Assembly (NCBI GenBank): GCA_023426125.1
Contig: JAFABI010000105.1
Coordinates: forward strand, 94,969-158,968
DNA: 64,000 nucleotides
Reading direction: 5' to 3'
Source of the DNA: Bacillota bacterium
GTDB taxonomy: Bacteria; Bacillota; Clostridia; Acetivibrionales; DTU013
Below, in pieces: positions 35,934 to 44,883 of the stretch. The number at the start of each line of letters is the position of its first letter. The stretch's first letter is position 1. The notes below the pieces were generated by a model, which was given only the letters and a program-made list of their open reading frames with translations, did no database searches and had not been told where the DNA came from. Made by a program: the position numbers and the translations under genes.

Positions 35934-36380
35934 CTATTCAGTTCCAGATGCCTTCACCTCATTTCTGAACCTGGTACAGGGTCCGACTTCTTTTACGTTT
36001 TCCACCATTTTCCTGACGATATCCGCAAACCGCTGCCCTTCGGATGCCGAAACCCAGGTGAATTGCACCCTTTGCTCCTCGATGCCCGCATAGTCCAGCA
36101 AACGCTTCAGAAGCGCAAACTTCCGCCTTGCATGCAGATTGCCGCTGATATAGTGGCAATCCCCGGGATGGCAGCCCGATACCAGTACGCCGTCGGCTCC
36201 CGATTGAAGGGCTTTTATGATAAATTGGGGATTGATCCTTCCCGAGCATGGCACGCGGATAATCCTGATGTTGGCGGGATACTGCAGCCTGCTGGTTCCT
36301 GCCAGGTCCGCGCCGGCATAGCTGCACCAGTTGCATAAAAATGCCACGATCTTCGGCTCAAATCCGGTTTCGTATTCCAT
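35934..36380 (-). CDS. mvhD: [2Fe-2S] electron-transfer subunit MvhD/FlxD
   Basis: 148 aa. Cysteine pattern of the MvhD family: FLCNWCSYAGADLAG near 14-28, RVPCSGRI near 42-49 and SGCHPGDCHYISGN near 68-81, followed by WVSASEGQRF. MvhD joins an electron donor module (hydrogenase or Flx) to HdrA. Here it is placed between hdrA and the FlxC/B/A-like genes, exactly where such a connector is expected. It is 3 bases after hdrA. Confidence 0.92.
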   Translation of the reverse strand: MEYETGFEPKIVAFLCNWCSYAGADLAGTSRLQYPANIRIIRVPCSGRINPQFIIKALQSGADGVLVSGCHPGDCHYISGNLHARRKFALLKRLLDYAGIEEQRVQFTWVSASEGQRFADIVRKMVENVKEVGPCTRFRNEVKASGTE

Positions 36381-36383
36381 CCT

Positions 36384-39300
36384 TCACCAGCCCCCTTCCG
36401 CAAATAACGCTTCGATTTCCCGGACGATCTGCCTGTCGCTGAAGCCCTTCAGGTCCGCCGCGCCCGACCTGCAGCCGGCGGCACAGGTACCGCAGCCCTT
36501 GCATAATACGGGATTTACCTCGGCTTTATCCTTCTCATTCATGGTGATCGCCTTATACGCACATAGCTTTTCACAAGTACCGCAGCCTGCACAATAGCCG
36601 GCGGTCACCTCCGCCACCATCGCCTCCGTTTCAAGGTATTCCTTCGACAGTACGGCGGCCGCCCTTGCCGCTGCAGCCTTTGCCTGGCTGATGGACTCAC
36701 TGAGGTTTTTAGGCCCGTGGGCAAGCCCGCATACATACACGCCCTCTGTGGCAAAATCAACAGGTCTGAGCTTTACATGGGCTTCCAGAAAAAATCCGTC
36801 GCCATTCAACGGCACCTTTAAAAACCGGGATATCCTGCCGTTGTTCTCCCTGTCGGCGACGATGGCGGACGCCAGCACCACCATATCGGCAGTATCCGTC
36901 AGCTCCCTGTCCAGCAAAGGCTCATGGAATTTCACGGTTATTTTGTCTGATTCGGTTCCTATGACGGGCTTTTGGCCGGGTTCATACCTTATAAAGTTAA
37001 CGCCCAGCTTTCTCGCTTCACGATACAGCTTTTCATAGTAACCGTAGGTCCTCATATCCCTGTACAGAATACTTATATTGATATCCCCATATTTCTTTTT
37101 CAGGTAGATTGCGTTTTTTACAGCCTGGGTACAGCATACCCTGCTGCAATATTGCCTGCCTTCTTCCCTGGATCCGGCGCACTGTATCATGTATACGCTG
37201 CCCATAGGGCCCAGGCTTCCTTCCTTGATCCTTCGTTCCAGTTCAAGCTGGCTTATGGTGTTTTCACCCGGACTGCAGCCAAATCCGCCGGGCCTCAGTT
37301 CACCGGCGCCGGTAGCAATGATCACGGCTCCCGCGGTGATCTCTTCTCCATGGGACAGCCGCAGCCTGTAATTTCCCACATAGCCTTCCATTTCAACAAT
37401 TTCACTGTTCTTGTATACTGTTATGGCAGGGTTTTGGCCGATATCCTCCTTCAGCTTCTCCACAAACCCGACAGCCCTCCTCCCATCAGGCGTATGGGCC
37501 AATTCAGCCGCATGACCGCCAAGCTCGCTTTCCTTCTCGATAATGGACACCGGGAACCCGAGCTCCGCCAATTGCCTGGCCGCCGTCATGCCGGCCGCGC
37601 CGCCGCCGATGACCACGCCCGCATTGCTTTTTTCCAGCTTTCGCCTGTAGAGAGGTCTTGCGGGCAGGGCTTTTGCGACTGCCATTTTAACAAGATCCAT
37701 GGCCTTTTCCGTCGCTTTTTCGGGCTGTTCCATATGCACCCAGGAGCATTGGTCCCTGATGTTTGTCATCATAAGCAGATAAGGGTTCAGCCCGGCCCTG
37801 ACAAGAGCGCTCCTGAAAAGCGGCTCATGGGTCCTTGGGCTGCAGGATGCCACTACCACCCTGTTCAGGCCTTTTTCCCTGATGCGGTCGATGATCAGCC
37901 GCTGGCTGTCGGCTGAGCACAGGTATGTGACGTCCTCCGCATGCCGCACAAACGGCAGCTTTGACGAATAATCCCTTACGGAGGGCACATTGACGATTCC
38001 GCCGATATTGGTGCCGCAGTGACAGACAAAGACGCCCACTTTCACCCCCTCATTGACTACATCCCTCTGGCTTACATATTCCGGCCGGGGGAATCCCTCC
38101 CCGTCCAGTTTTTTGGCTGCCCCTGCGGCTAAAGCCGCCGCAGCGCTTGCCTGCACCACCGTTTCAGGGATATCCCTGGGGCCGGTTGCCGCGCCGCAGG
38201 CATAAATACCTTCTCTGCTTGTGTTTAAGGGATGCAGCTCCGCAGCCGCAATAAACCCTTCCTTATTGACCCTTACTTTCAGCTTTTTCATCAGTCCGGT
38301 GACTTCCGGCCTGGGTTTGATCCCCACGGAAAGAACCGCCAGGTCATACCGGCTTGTCTGCGTGCTCCCGTCTTCGGCAACCGATTTTATATACAAATCC
38401 CCTGTTTCCCGGTCTTCTTCGATATCCGCCGCCCGCGACCGCTTGAAAGCCACTCCGTACTTGTCCTCGGCCAGCCTGTGGTATTTGTCGAAGTCCTTGC
38501 CGAAAGCCCTCAGGTCAATATAATAGATATCAAGCTCCCGTACGCTTTTTATATGCTCCTTCGTAATGATTGCTTCCTTGATGGCATACATGCAGCATAC
38601 GGAGGAGCAATACTCCGCGTCGCACTTATAGTCCCTGGAACCGACGCATTGCAAAAAGGCCACCCTTTCCGGCTCCTTATTGTCGGAAGGCCTTGCTATG
38701 TGCCCTCCCAGGGGACCTGACGCACTCATCATGCGCTCGTAGTCAAGGCTGGATACCACATTTTTAAACCTGTTGTATCCGTACTCTTCTTTTAAATTGC
38801 CATCAAATACGTCGAAGCCCGGGGCAAACACAATCGAAGCAACCTCCAGGTCAAATACTTCTTCCTTCTGGTCATACCTGACGGCCTTCGCCTGACATAC
38901 CTTTGCGCACATGCCGCATTTCCCTTTTTGGAGCATGAGGCACTGGCCGGGATCAATGGTGACAACATTGGGTATGCCCTGGGCAAACTCTTTATAGATT
39001 GCCTTCCGGTACTTCAAGCCCTGATCGAACCTGTCCGGCACCTTTTTTTGCGGACATTTTTCAATGCAGGCCCCACAGCCTGTACAAAGCTCTTCGTCAA
39101 TATATCTGGGCTTCTTTTTTACTTTTACATGGAAATTGCCGATGCTGCCTTCGACAGCTTCAATCTCGCTGTAGGTACAGGTCCTGATATTTTCATGGTT
39201 GAAGCAATCACTCATTTTAGGCGCCAGAATGCAGGCGGAACAATCATTGGTGGGAAATGTCTTGTCAAGCTGCGCCATTCTTCCTCCGATGGACGGAGCG

Positions 39301-39398
39301 CTTTCCACAAGATATACGGGTATGCCGTTATCCGCGAGATCCGTCGCAGCCTGGATGCCCGCGATACCTCCGCCTATTACCATGACCGGCTTTGGCAT
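36384..39398 (-). CDS. hdrA: HdrA-type flavoprotein with two tandem HdrA-like halves
   Basis: 1004 aa, longer than the usual 650-residue HdrA. First half: FAD site VIGGGIAGIQAATDLA at 6-21, the HdrA cysteine insertion DCSACILAPKMSDC, ferredoxin clusters CTGCGACIEKCP near 105 and CGMCAKVC near 162. Second half: another FAD site VVIGGGAAGMTAARQLA near 600, and C-terminal clusters CAGCGTCEKLCAYKA and CKGCGTCAAGC near 935-985. HdrA carries the bifurcating flavin in heterodisulfide-reductase complexes. Strong AGGAGGTGG box. Flanked by hdrC and mvhD. Confidence 0.93.
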   Translation of the reverse strand: MPKPVMVIGGGIAGIQAATDLADNGIPVYLVESAPSIGGRMAQLDKTFPTNDCSACILAPKMSDCFNHENIRTCTYSEIEAVEGSIGNFHVKVKKKPRYIDEELCTGCGACIEKCPQKKVPDRFDQGLKYRKAIYKEFAQGIPNVVTIDPGQCLMLQKGKCGMCAKVCQAKAVRYDQKEEVFDLEVASIVFAPGFDVFDGNLKEEYGYNRFKNVVSSLDYERMMSASGPLGGHIARPSDNKEPERVAFLQCVGSRDYKCDAEYCSSVCCMYAIKEAIITKEHIKSVRELDIYYIDLRAFGKDFDKYHRLAEDKYGVAFKRSRAADIEEDRETGDLYIKSVAEDGSTQTSRYDLAVLSVGIKPRPEVTGLMKKLKVRVNKEGFIAAAELHPLNTSREGIYACGAATGPRDIPETVVQASAAAALAAGAAKKLDGEGFPRPEYVSQRDVVNEGVKVGVFVCHCGTNIGGIVNVPSVRDYSSKLPFVRHAEDVTYLCSADSQRLIIDRIREKGLNRVVVASCSPRTHEPLFRSALVRAGLNPYLLMMTNIRDQCSWVHMEQPEKATEKAMDLVKMAVAKALPARPLYRRKLEKSNAGVVIGGGAAGMTAARQLAELGFPVSIIEKESELGGHAAELAHTPDGRRAVGFVEKLKEDIGQNPAITVYKNSEIVEMEGYVGNYRLRLSHGEEITAGAVIIATGAGELRPGGFGCSPGENTISQLELERRIKEGSLGPMGSVYMIQCAGSREEGRQYCSRVCCTQAVKNAIYLKKKYGDINISILYRDMRTYGYYEKLYREARKLGVNFIRYEPGQKPVIGTESDKITVKFHEPLLDRELTDTADMVVLASAIVADRENNGRISRFLKVPLNGDGFFLEAHVKLRPVDFATEGVYVCGLAHGPKNLSESISQAKAAAARAAAVLSKEYLETEAMVAEVTAGYCAGCGTCEKLCAYKAITMNEKDKAEVNPVLCKGCGTCAAGCRSGAADLKGFSDRQIVREIEALFAEGGW

Positions 39399-39422
39399 TG
39401 CTCCACCTCCTTCCTTTAATGT

Positions 39423-39476
39423 AAGGGGACACTCCTCTGCAGCCAGTATTCCTCTACAGCGGAGGAATGTCCCCTT
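39423..39476 (-). repeat. Intra-operon inverted repeat between hdrC and hdrA
   Basis: AAGGGGACA-x-TCCTC at 39423-39436 pairs with GAGG-AA-TGTCCCCTT ending at 39476, leaving a centre of about 25 bases that itself contains CCTCT/AGAGG complements. It fills most of the only sizeable gap (85 bases) within the core hdr/met genes, and may act in processing or differential expression, or be a REP-like repeat. Confidence 0.55.
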
Positions 39477-39483
39477 TTGATCA

Positions 39484-39915
39484 TTACAGTCCCCTCAGGC
39501 AGATGCCGTTAAGGTCCTCTATCCTTTGGCCGCCGCATAAATACTTTTCCGCCGCTTGCGTCCGGTATCTTATGATTGCGTCATCCAGCCTTTCCATATC
39601 CGGGATGGTATCGGGCTGAAAAAAGCCTTCCTCCACGGCCAATTCCCTGACAACCCGCAAAACGTCGGCAAATTTCACGTTTTGCGGGCAGTGGGCCACA
39701 CACCGGTGGCACTGGATGCACAGCCAGATGTTTTTATCGGACAGCACCTCCTCCTTCAAGCCCAGCAATATCTTGCGGATATAGGCCCTGGGATTGAAAT
39801 CCTTGTTTATCTCACTGACGGGACACCCCGCAGTGCATGTGCCGCAGCTGTAGCAAAGCTTTACATTTTCGCCGCCCGGCCTTTCCGCCACCTTCTGCTT
39901 AAAAGAATGATCCAT
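39484..39915 (-). CDS. hdrC: HdrC-like iron-sulfur subunit
   Basis: 143 aa from ATG 39915 (MDHSFKQKVA), with GGAGGTGG at normal spacing. Two [4Fe-4S] motifs: CYSCGTCTAGCP near 22-33 and CIQCHRCVAHCP near 66-77, spaced as in HdrC. It begins 2 bases after metF. In HdrABC complexes HdrC passes electrons from HdrA to HdrB; no HdrB gene is present here, so it may deliver electrons to MetV/MetF. Confidence 0.88.
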   Translation of the reverse strand: MDHSFKQKVAERPGGENVKLCYSCGTCTAGCPVSEINKDFNPRAYIRKILLGLKEEVLSDKNIWLCIQCHRCVAHCPQNVKFADVLRVVRELAVEEGFFQPDTIPDMERLDDAIIRYRTQAAEKYLCGGQRIEDLNGICLRGL

Positions 39916-39917
39916 GA

Positions 39918-40838
39918 TTATTCCACCTCCGGCCTGGGATACAGTCCCGCTTCCCGGACTACCGTCGGGGTGATCTGCTCCCAGCCTACAGGCATCAGAT
40001 GTATTCCCCTGACGCCTTCTATCCTTCTTATCCGGTCGATGATCTCCACCGCCATTTTCACACCCTCTTTCGACGGGTCGGCACACTTCTCCATCCGTTC
40101 CACGATTTCATCGGGCACATCCATGCCCGCCACCTCTTTTTGCATCATCCGGAGGGCTTTTGGTGATTTGGTCGGCAATATTCCCGCAAGAATATGCACT
40201 TTTTTATGAAGGCCCAGGCTCCTGACTTTTTTCATCCATTCTTCGAAGGCCTCGACATTGTATACGGCCTGTGTTTGTACAAACCTCATTCCCGCCTCCA
40301 CCTTTTTCAAAAGCTTTGCCATTTGCATTTCCTGGGGATCTGCAAAAGGATTGTATGCCCCGCCCACAAACAATGAAGGAGGACACTTGATTTCCTTTCC
40401 GCCCAGGAACCTGCCGTTGACCATCCCGGCCACGCATTGGATCAGCTGGACCGAATCCATGTCAAATACGTTTTTGGAGCCCGGTTCGCTGCCGAAGGTC
40501 TGATGATCCCCCGTCAGGCACAGGACGTTTTTTATGCCCAGGCCGCTTGCTCCCAGTATATCGCTCTGTATGGCTATCCTGTTCCTGTCCCTGCAGGTCA
40601 CCTGTATTACCGGCTCCATTCCCGCCCTCTTTCCAATGACAGCGGCGGCCATGGACGACATGCGCACCACCGCTGTCTGATTGTCGGTGATATTGACCGC
40701 ATCCACGTATCCCGACAGTTTTTCCGCCTTCTCCCATATAAGCTTCCAGTCGGCGCTCATGGGAGGACCCATTTCACTGCAAACCGCAAAATACCCTGCT
40801 TCCAGAATTTTTTCAAGATTGCCGGCATTCTCAGTCAT
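39918..40838 (-). CDS. metF: Methylene-tetrahydrofolate reductase MetF
   Basis: 306 aa from ATG 40838 (MTENAGNLEK), with GAGAGGAG 8 bases upstream and an 8-base overlap with metV. TIM-barrel motifs: CSEMGPPMSADW near 20-31, NITDNQTA, CLTGDHQTFGSEPGS, and FVGGAYNPFADP. It reduces methylene-THF to methyl-THF. As in acetogens it is encoded directly after metV and with Hdr-type genes, suggesting electron delivery from a multi-subunit flavoprotein rather than direct NAD(P)H use. Confidence 0.92.
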   Translation of the reverse strand: MTENAGNLEKILEAGYFAVCSEMGPPMSADWKLIWEKAEKLSGYVDAVNITDNQTAVVRMSSMAAAVIGKRAGMEPVIQVTCRDRNRIAIQSDILGASGLGIKNVLCLTGDHQTFGSEPGSKNVFDMDSVQLIQCVAGMVNGRFLGGKEIKCPPSLFVGGAYNPFADPQEMQMAKLLKKVEAGMRFVQTQAVYNVEAFEEWMKKVRSLGLHKKVHILAGILPTKSPKALRMMQKEVAGMDVPDEIVERMEKCADPSKEGVKMAVEIIDRIRRIEGVRGIHLMPVGWEQITPTVVREAGLYPRPEVE

Positions 40839-41502
40839 TGGCAAACTCCTCTCTGACGGTTTTTCTTGGACCGCCATCCCTGCCTGTCGACCAGTCCTTC
40901 GGGCCTTCGATCTCCATCAGCCTGTCCAGCTGGCCTATTCTTTTGGCCCTGTCGTATATCAGCTGCCAGCCGCATTCAATCTCCCCGCCAACCTCGCACT
41001 TTCCCGCCCTGGACCCTCCACAGGGACCGTTAAGCAGGCTTTTGGAGCATCTTGCAACGGGACATACGCCGCAGAATTTATCAAGGACGCATTCTCCGCA
41101 GCCGGCGCATCTTTCCGCCCATATGCCCCTATCCACCGTCATTCCGAAAAACTGCGTATTCAAGCCCGGTATCACGATCTTATCCGGGTATCTTTCAGCA
41201 ATGCCCTGGACCCCAACCCCACAGCCCATGGACAATATCATATCCGCCCTTTTGGCCGGTCCCTCCAGCTCATCCAAAAACTCCCTGTCGCACTGTCTTT
41301 CGATGGTCTTCACCTCAATACCGACAGACATATTTTCATTTTTAAAATAGGTATTCAGCAGTTCTGCAAGGGCTTCAGCCTCTCTTGTCCCTCCGGCCAT
41401 GCACACTGTCACACAGGTGCCGCAGCCTGCGATCAGAAGCTTCTCCGCCCTGCCTATTTTCCCGGTGATCTCTTCAATTGGTTTTTGACGGGCTACAATC
41501 AT
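40831..41502 (-). CDS. metV: MetV, FeS/zinc partner of methylene-THF reductase
   Basis: 223 aa. It has the cysteine-rich MTHFR C-terminal-like domain of acetogen MetV: AGCGTCVTVC near 26-35, MGCGVGVQG, then CAGCGECVLDKFCGVCPVARC near 131-151 and GPCGGSRAGKC. It stabilises MetF and links it to the electron donor complex. Its start overlaps the preceding flavoprotein gene by 29 bases, and its end overlaps metF by 8, which is strong evidence for translational coupling. Confidence 0.9.
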   Translation of the reverse strand: MIVARQKPIEEITGKIGRAEKLLIAGCGTCVTVCMAGGTREAEALAELLNTYFKNENMSVGIEVKTIERQCDREFLDELEGPAKRADMILSMGCGVGVQGIAERYPDKIVIPGLNTQFFGMTVDRGIWAERCAGCGECVLDKFCGVCPVARCSKSLLNGPCGGSRAGKCEVGGEIECGWQLIYDRAKRIGQLDRLMEIEGPKDWSTGRDGGPRKTVREEFAND

Positions 41503-42865
41503 CCTTCTCCACCCCCATAAACTGATCGATTATTTCCTTCAAACGGTCCTTCATCCGGAGCGATACCCTCTCAAACCGTACTCTGTCCGGGTCAAGGCCA
41601 ATCCCTGAAAGATTCTTCCTTGCCTCCCTGACCACCCTTTCAAAATTTCTGTTTCCATCAATATGCCTGCACGCGTCATTGATGCAGCCCAGCACCAGCA
41701 GCTTGCCGCCCCTGCCGGACAACGCCCTGTAAATGTCCGATTTGCGGACGCTGTTGCTGCAGGGGATCGTTCCGATCTCCGCACTTTCGCCCAGCATTTC
41801 CCCCAGTTCCCGGTAGGCGGTTTCGGCTGAATTTTCACACAGGAGGATTTTATAGGGCTTGCCTTCCGGGCTTTTTCCGATATCTTTTTCCCGGCCATCC
41901 TTTTCCCCGGCAATTGAAATCGCCTGGGCGGGGCACGCCGATATGCAGGTATTGCAGCCGTAGCAGGCGTATTCGTTGATTTTCATGCAATCCCGGCTCT
42001 CTTCCCTTTCGACGGCGCCGTGGGGGCAGCTTCGAAAACATGTGTAGCAAAGGGCGCACAGCTGTTCATCCACTTCTCTCCGGTCTGCCGTCAGCGGGCG
42101 GAGGAGATTTGTCTCACGCTTTATATCCGACAGTGTGAAGGCAATGTCACCATCCAATGAACTCATGCCGCTGCGCCCTTTTGCAAAGCCTATTGTGTAG
42201 ATCCCTCTCCGGTTTGTCCTGGTAGGCTGGAGATATACATTGTCCGTCTGTAAAAAGCCCTCCTCGCTTTCTCTGATATGCAGGATACCCGCAATTCTTT
42301 CGTATGACCTGCCGGGCTTTATAAGCGGGGCCAGGTACAGAGACCGGGTATGGATGGAAAAGGTGAAAAAGGCATTGCCGAAATCGATTTGAAAGCCGTT
42401 CCTGCGGGTTATTTGCAGATCCTCTCCGGCATACTTTTCAAAAACGATTCCCAGCCTCTTTGCACTTTTATACAAAGAGCCGTCGCCGTCAGGGAACCGC
42501 ATGGAACGGTAAAAATACACCACTTCCTTCCCGAACCGCTCTTTTATCCTTATGGCGTTAAGCAATCCGGTTTTGTTGTAGTAAGCAGGCGTCAGAGACA
42601 GATAATCCTGTATAAACACCGCTGTGCCCTCCGGTTCCCCGGCATCCGCCCCAAAGCTTTCCGCTCCGTCTACAGGCAGTGTTTCCTCCGGTTCCATATT
42701 GACCACAATGGTCTTTGCACAAATGGCGCCGATAACCCCGGATTCTTCTGCCGACAGTTCAAAACAGCCGATCTGTCCGCTGACACGTACGAGCTTCTCC
42801 GGATCCACCACTGTCCCATTGCACTTTGCTTCTATGCCGTTTCCGATAAATGCGACGTCATACAT
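41474..42865 (-). CDS. HdrA-fragment/ferredoxin/MvhD-like fusion protein
   Basis: 463 aa from ATG 42865 (MYDVAFIGNG). N-terminal 250 residues resemble the second part of HdrA but lack the GxGxxG FAD motif. Next come two [4Fe-4S] motifs, CALCYTCFRSCPHGA near 268 and CYGCNTCISACPAQA near 298. The last 125 residues align with MvhD but are degenerate: the first CNWC pair is reduced to LLCENS, while IPCSNS and GCINDACRHIDGN remain. With the 337-aa protein upstream it forms a split second HdrA plus a connector. It starts 4 bases after that gene. Confidence 0.75.
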   Translation of the reverse strand: MYDVAFIGNGIEAKCNGTVVDPEKLVRVSGQIGCFELSAEESGVIGAICAKTIVVNMEPEETLPVDGAESFGADAGEPEGTAVFIQDYLSLTPAYYNKTGLLNAIRIKERFGKEVVYFYRSMRFPDGDGSLYKSAKRLGIVFEKYAGEDLQITRRNGFQIDFGNAFFTFSIHTRSLYLAPLIKPGRSYERIAGILHIRESEEGFLQTDNVYLQPTRTNRRGIYTIGFAKGRSGMSSLDGDIAFTLSDIKRETNLLRPLTADRREVDEQLCALCYTCFRSCPHGAVEREESRDCMKINEYACYGCNTCISACPAQAISIAGEKDGREKDIGKSPEGKPYKILLCENSAETAYRELGEMLGESAEIGTIPCSNSVRKSDIYRALSGRGGKLLVLGCINDACRHIDGNRNFERVVREARKNLSGIGLDPDRVRFERVSLRMKDRLKEIIDQFMGVEKDDCSPSKTN

Positions 42866-42869
42866 GCAA

Positions 42870-43883
42870 TCACCCCTTTGAAGCGGACAGGATCCTATCC
42901 GCCGCAATTTTTGCTTCATTGATGGATTCGGCGATTTCCCTGGGGCCTTTCACCGTCCCGGCAAGGTAAATGCCGGATGCCGCCTCGTCCTCCACACTGC
43001 TCAGAAACCCTTTTTCATCTATCTGCAAATTGAATATTTCCGCAATTTTTTCATTGTCCTCTCCGGGATGCATACCTTCTGACAATATGACCAGGTCGGC
43101 CGCAAGTTTTTTTACTTCGCCGTCTTCCCTGTCTTCATAGGAAATGGCGATGACATCGTCTCTCTTCTTAATGCTTACCGGTCTGCAAAGGATCGGATGC
43201 ATTTCATATCGTTCCAGGACTTCAAAGCTGAGCTCCTGCATATAACCGGCTTCCTGGGGGTCCATATAAAGCATGTCGATATGGATCCCGGGGTGCAGAT
43301 ATCTGGCCGCCCTTGCCATCCGGTAGGAATAGCCGCAGCACGCCCGGGAGCAATAGTCCGCCTTCTCCGTAGCGGTCCGGGAGCCCTGGCATTGAATGAA
43401 AACCATGCTCCTGACCCCCTCAAGGATGCCGATGCGGGACTTTCGCCGGTAAAGCGCTTCTTCCAGTTCACTGGCCCAGAGGATGCGCCTGTCCTTTTCC
43501 CACTGCAGCGCGCCTGTCTCCTTTTCGGAAAACTTTACATAACCCGTCGCGATAATAATCGCCTCAAGCTCTTCCAACAGCGTATAGTTTCCGTTGCTTC
43601 CGACCTTGAGGGAATAATTCCCCGCATTGCCGGAAAGACTATCCACCTGGCTGTTGTAAAGGATTTCAATGTTCTTTTTGTTTTTTATTTTGTCAAATAC
43701 ACCCTCGACAAGGCATAAGTTATCCATTACGCAGCGATCATCCGCCTTACAGCCGAATTTCCTTATGTTTCCGCCCAGCTGGTCCGACTTTTCCAGCAGC
43801 ACTACCCGCTTTCCTGCTTCAGACAATCCGTATGCCGCGCTGCACCCCGCAATGCCGCCGCCTATCACAGCTATCCTGCTCAT
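42870..43883 (-). CDS. HdrA-like FAD-binding protein (N-terminal half only)
   Basis: 337 aa from ATG 43883 (MSRIAVIGGG). The FAD motif VIGGGIAGCSAAYGLSEAG is at the N-terminus, then an HdrA-style insertion with Cys (KFGCKADDRCVMDNLC), a second nucleotide-binding strand VFIQCQGSR, CSRACCGYSYRMA and GIYLAGTVKGPREIAESINEAK at the end. It has no ferredoxin domain of its own. It closely parallels the N-terminal half of the tandem HdrA encoded downstream, and its missing parts are supplied by the next gene, 4 bases away. Confidence 0.8.
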   Translation of the reverse strand: MSRIAVIGGGIAGCSAAYGLSEAGKRVVLLEKSDQLGGNIRKFGCKADDRCVMDNLCLVEGVFDKIKNKKNIEILYNSQVDSLSGNAGNYSLKVGSNGNYTLLEELEAIIIATGYVKFSEKETGALQWEKDRRILWASELEEALYRRKSRIGILEGVRSMVFIQCQGSRTATEKADYCSRACCGYSYRMARAARYLHPGIHIDMLYMDPQEAGYMQELSFEVLERYEMHPILCRPVSIKKRDDVIAISYEDREDGEVKKLAADLVILSEGMHPGEDNEKIAEIFNLQIDEKGFLSSVEDEAASGIYLAGTVKGPREIAESINEAKIAADRILSASKG

Positions 43884-44029
43884 TTTCCAATCCACTCCAT
43901 CGGCTAAAATTTGGGCAACACAAAAAGAAACGTAGTTTTTTCATGCTCGCTTAAATGAATCTTCCCGGTTTTTTAATTAACAGTTGGATTCTTCAGATTG
44001 AAATATCCACGGTTTGACGCCTGTAAAGC

Positions 44030-44830
44030 TTATACCTCAAGCATCCCTTCGCGGAATTTCATCAGATAGTTCATGCAAAAATCGTCTTTGCCGGCCAGGG
44101 CCTCGGCAGCATATACAAATGTCATAAGCTTCCTGTCCAGCGGGTCAAGGATCGCTCCGTCCATGCCGGCTGCCGTTGCGGCAACAAGGAAGGCCTGATT
44201 CATGATCTTGCGGGCAGGTATGCCGAAAGAGACATTGCTCAGTCCGCAGGTAATATGGACGTCAGGGTACTCGGCTTTGATTTTGCGGATGGTTTCAATG
44301 GCAACCACTCCGTAATGGGAGCCGGTTCCGATAGGCCGCACCATAGGATCGATATAAATATCGTCCAGACCGATGCCCAGCCTGGTCATTTTCTTGATCA
44401 GCCGGTCGCCTATTTTCACTCTGTCTTCAACCGTTTCGGGCATTCCCGTGTCGTCCATGCAAAGGGCTACGATGCCGGTATTGTATTCCAGGATCAACGG
44501 GAGTACGGTTTCATACCTTTCTGTTTCATCCGTAATTGAGTTGATGACGGGTTTTCCTTTTTTGTTCGCCTTCAAACCGGCCAGAAGGGCTTTCGGATTG
44601 GGAGAGTCGATGGCAAGAGGTGCGTCGACCACCTCCTGGACGGTCCTGACCAGCCACTCAAGGCGCTCCGGTTCATCGTTGATGAACATTCCGGCGTTCA
44701 GGTCGATATAATTTGCTCCGGCTTCATACTGTCTTTTGGCAAGATCCTGGATTACTGCCGCATCATAGTTCTCCATGGCGGGTCTGACTGCTTTCAGGGT
44801 ACTGTTGATTTTTTCTCCGATAATAATCAT
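44030..44830 (-). CDS. acsE: Methyl-tetrahydrofolate:corrinoid protein methyltransferase (AcsE/MtgA type)
   Basis: 266 aa from ATG 44830 (MIIIGEKINST), which has GGAGG 8 bases upstream; an ATG 5 codons earlier overlaps that box. Pterin-binding TIM barrel: GEKINST, YIDLNAG, IDSPNP, ITDETE, YIDPMVRPIG and GLSNVSFGIP. It moves the methyl group between methyl-THF and a cob(I)amide protein. The close relatives are AcsE (acetyl-CoA pathway) and MtgA (methylamine or betaine demethylation); sequence alone does not separate them. First gene after a cobalamin riboswitch and terminator, and 146 bases before the flavoprotein genes. Confidence 0.87.
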   Translation of the reverse strand: MIIIGEKINSTLKAVRPAMENYDAAVIQDLAKRQYEAGANYIDLNAGMFINDEPERLEWLVRTVQEVVDAPLAIDSPNPKALLAGLKANKKGKPVINSITDETERYETVLPLILEYNTGIVALCMDDTGMPETVEDRVKIGDRLIKKMTRLGIGLDDIYIDPMVRPIGTGSHYGVVAIETIRKIKAEYPDVHITCGLSNVSFGIPARKIMNQAFLVAATAAGMDGAILDPLDRKLMTFVYAAEALAGKDDFCMNYLMKFREGMLEV

Positions 44831-44883
44831 TTGATAAGCCTCCATTTTTTCACATTATTTGATTCAACCCAATACAAAAGACC

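Noticed and set aside
36972..37916. A 314-codon plus-strand frame antisense to hdrA.
   Set aside because: hdrA has multiple verified FAD and FeS motifs in its frame; the antisense frame shows no domain.
43884..44029. A terminator or independent promoter between acsE and the flavoprotein genes.
   Set aside because: No stem with a T-run was found in the 146-base gap, and no convincing -35/-10 pair, so the genes are treated as one operon.
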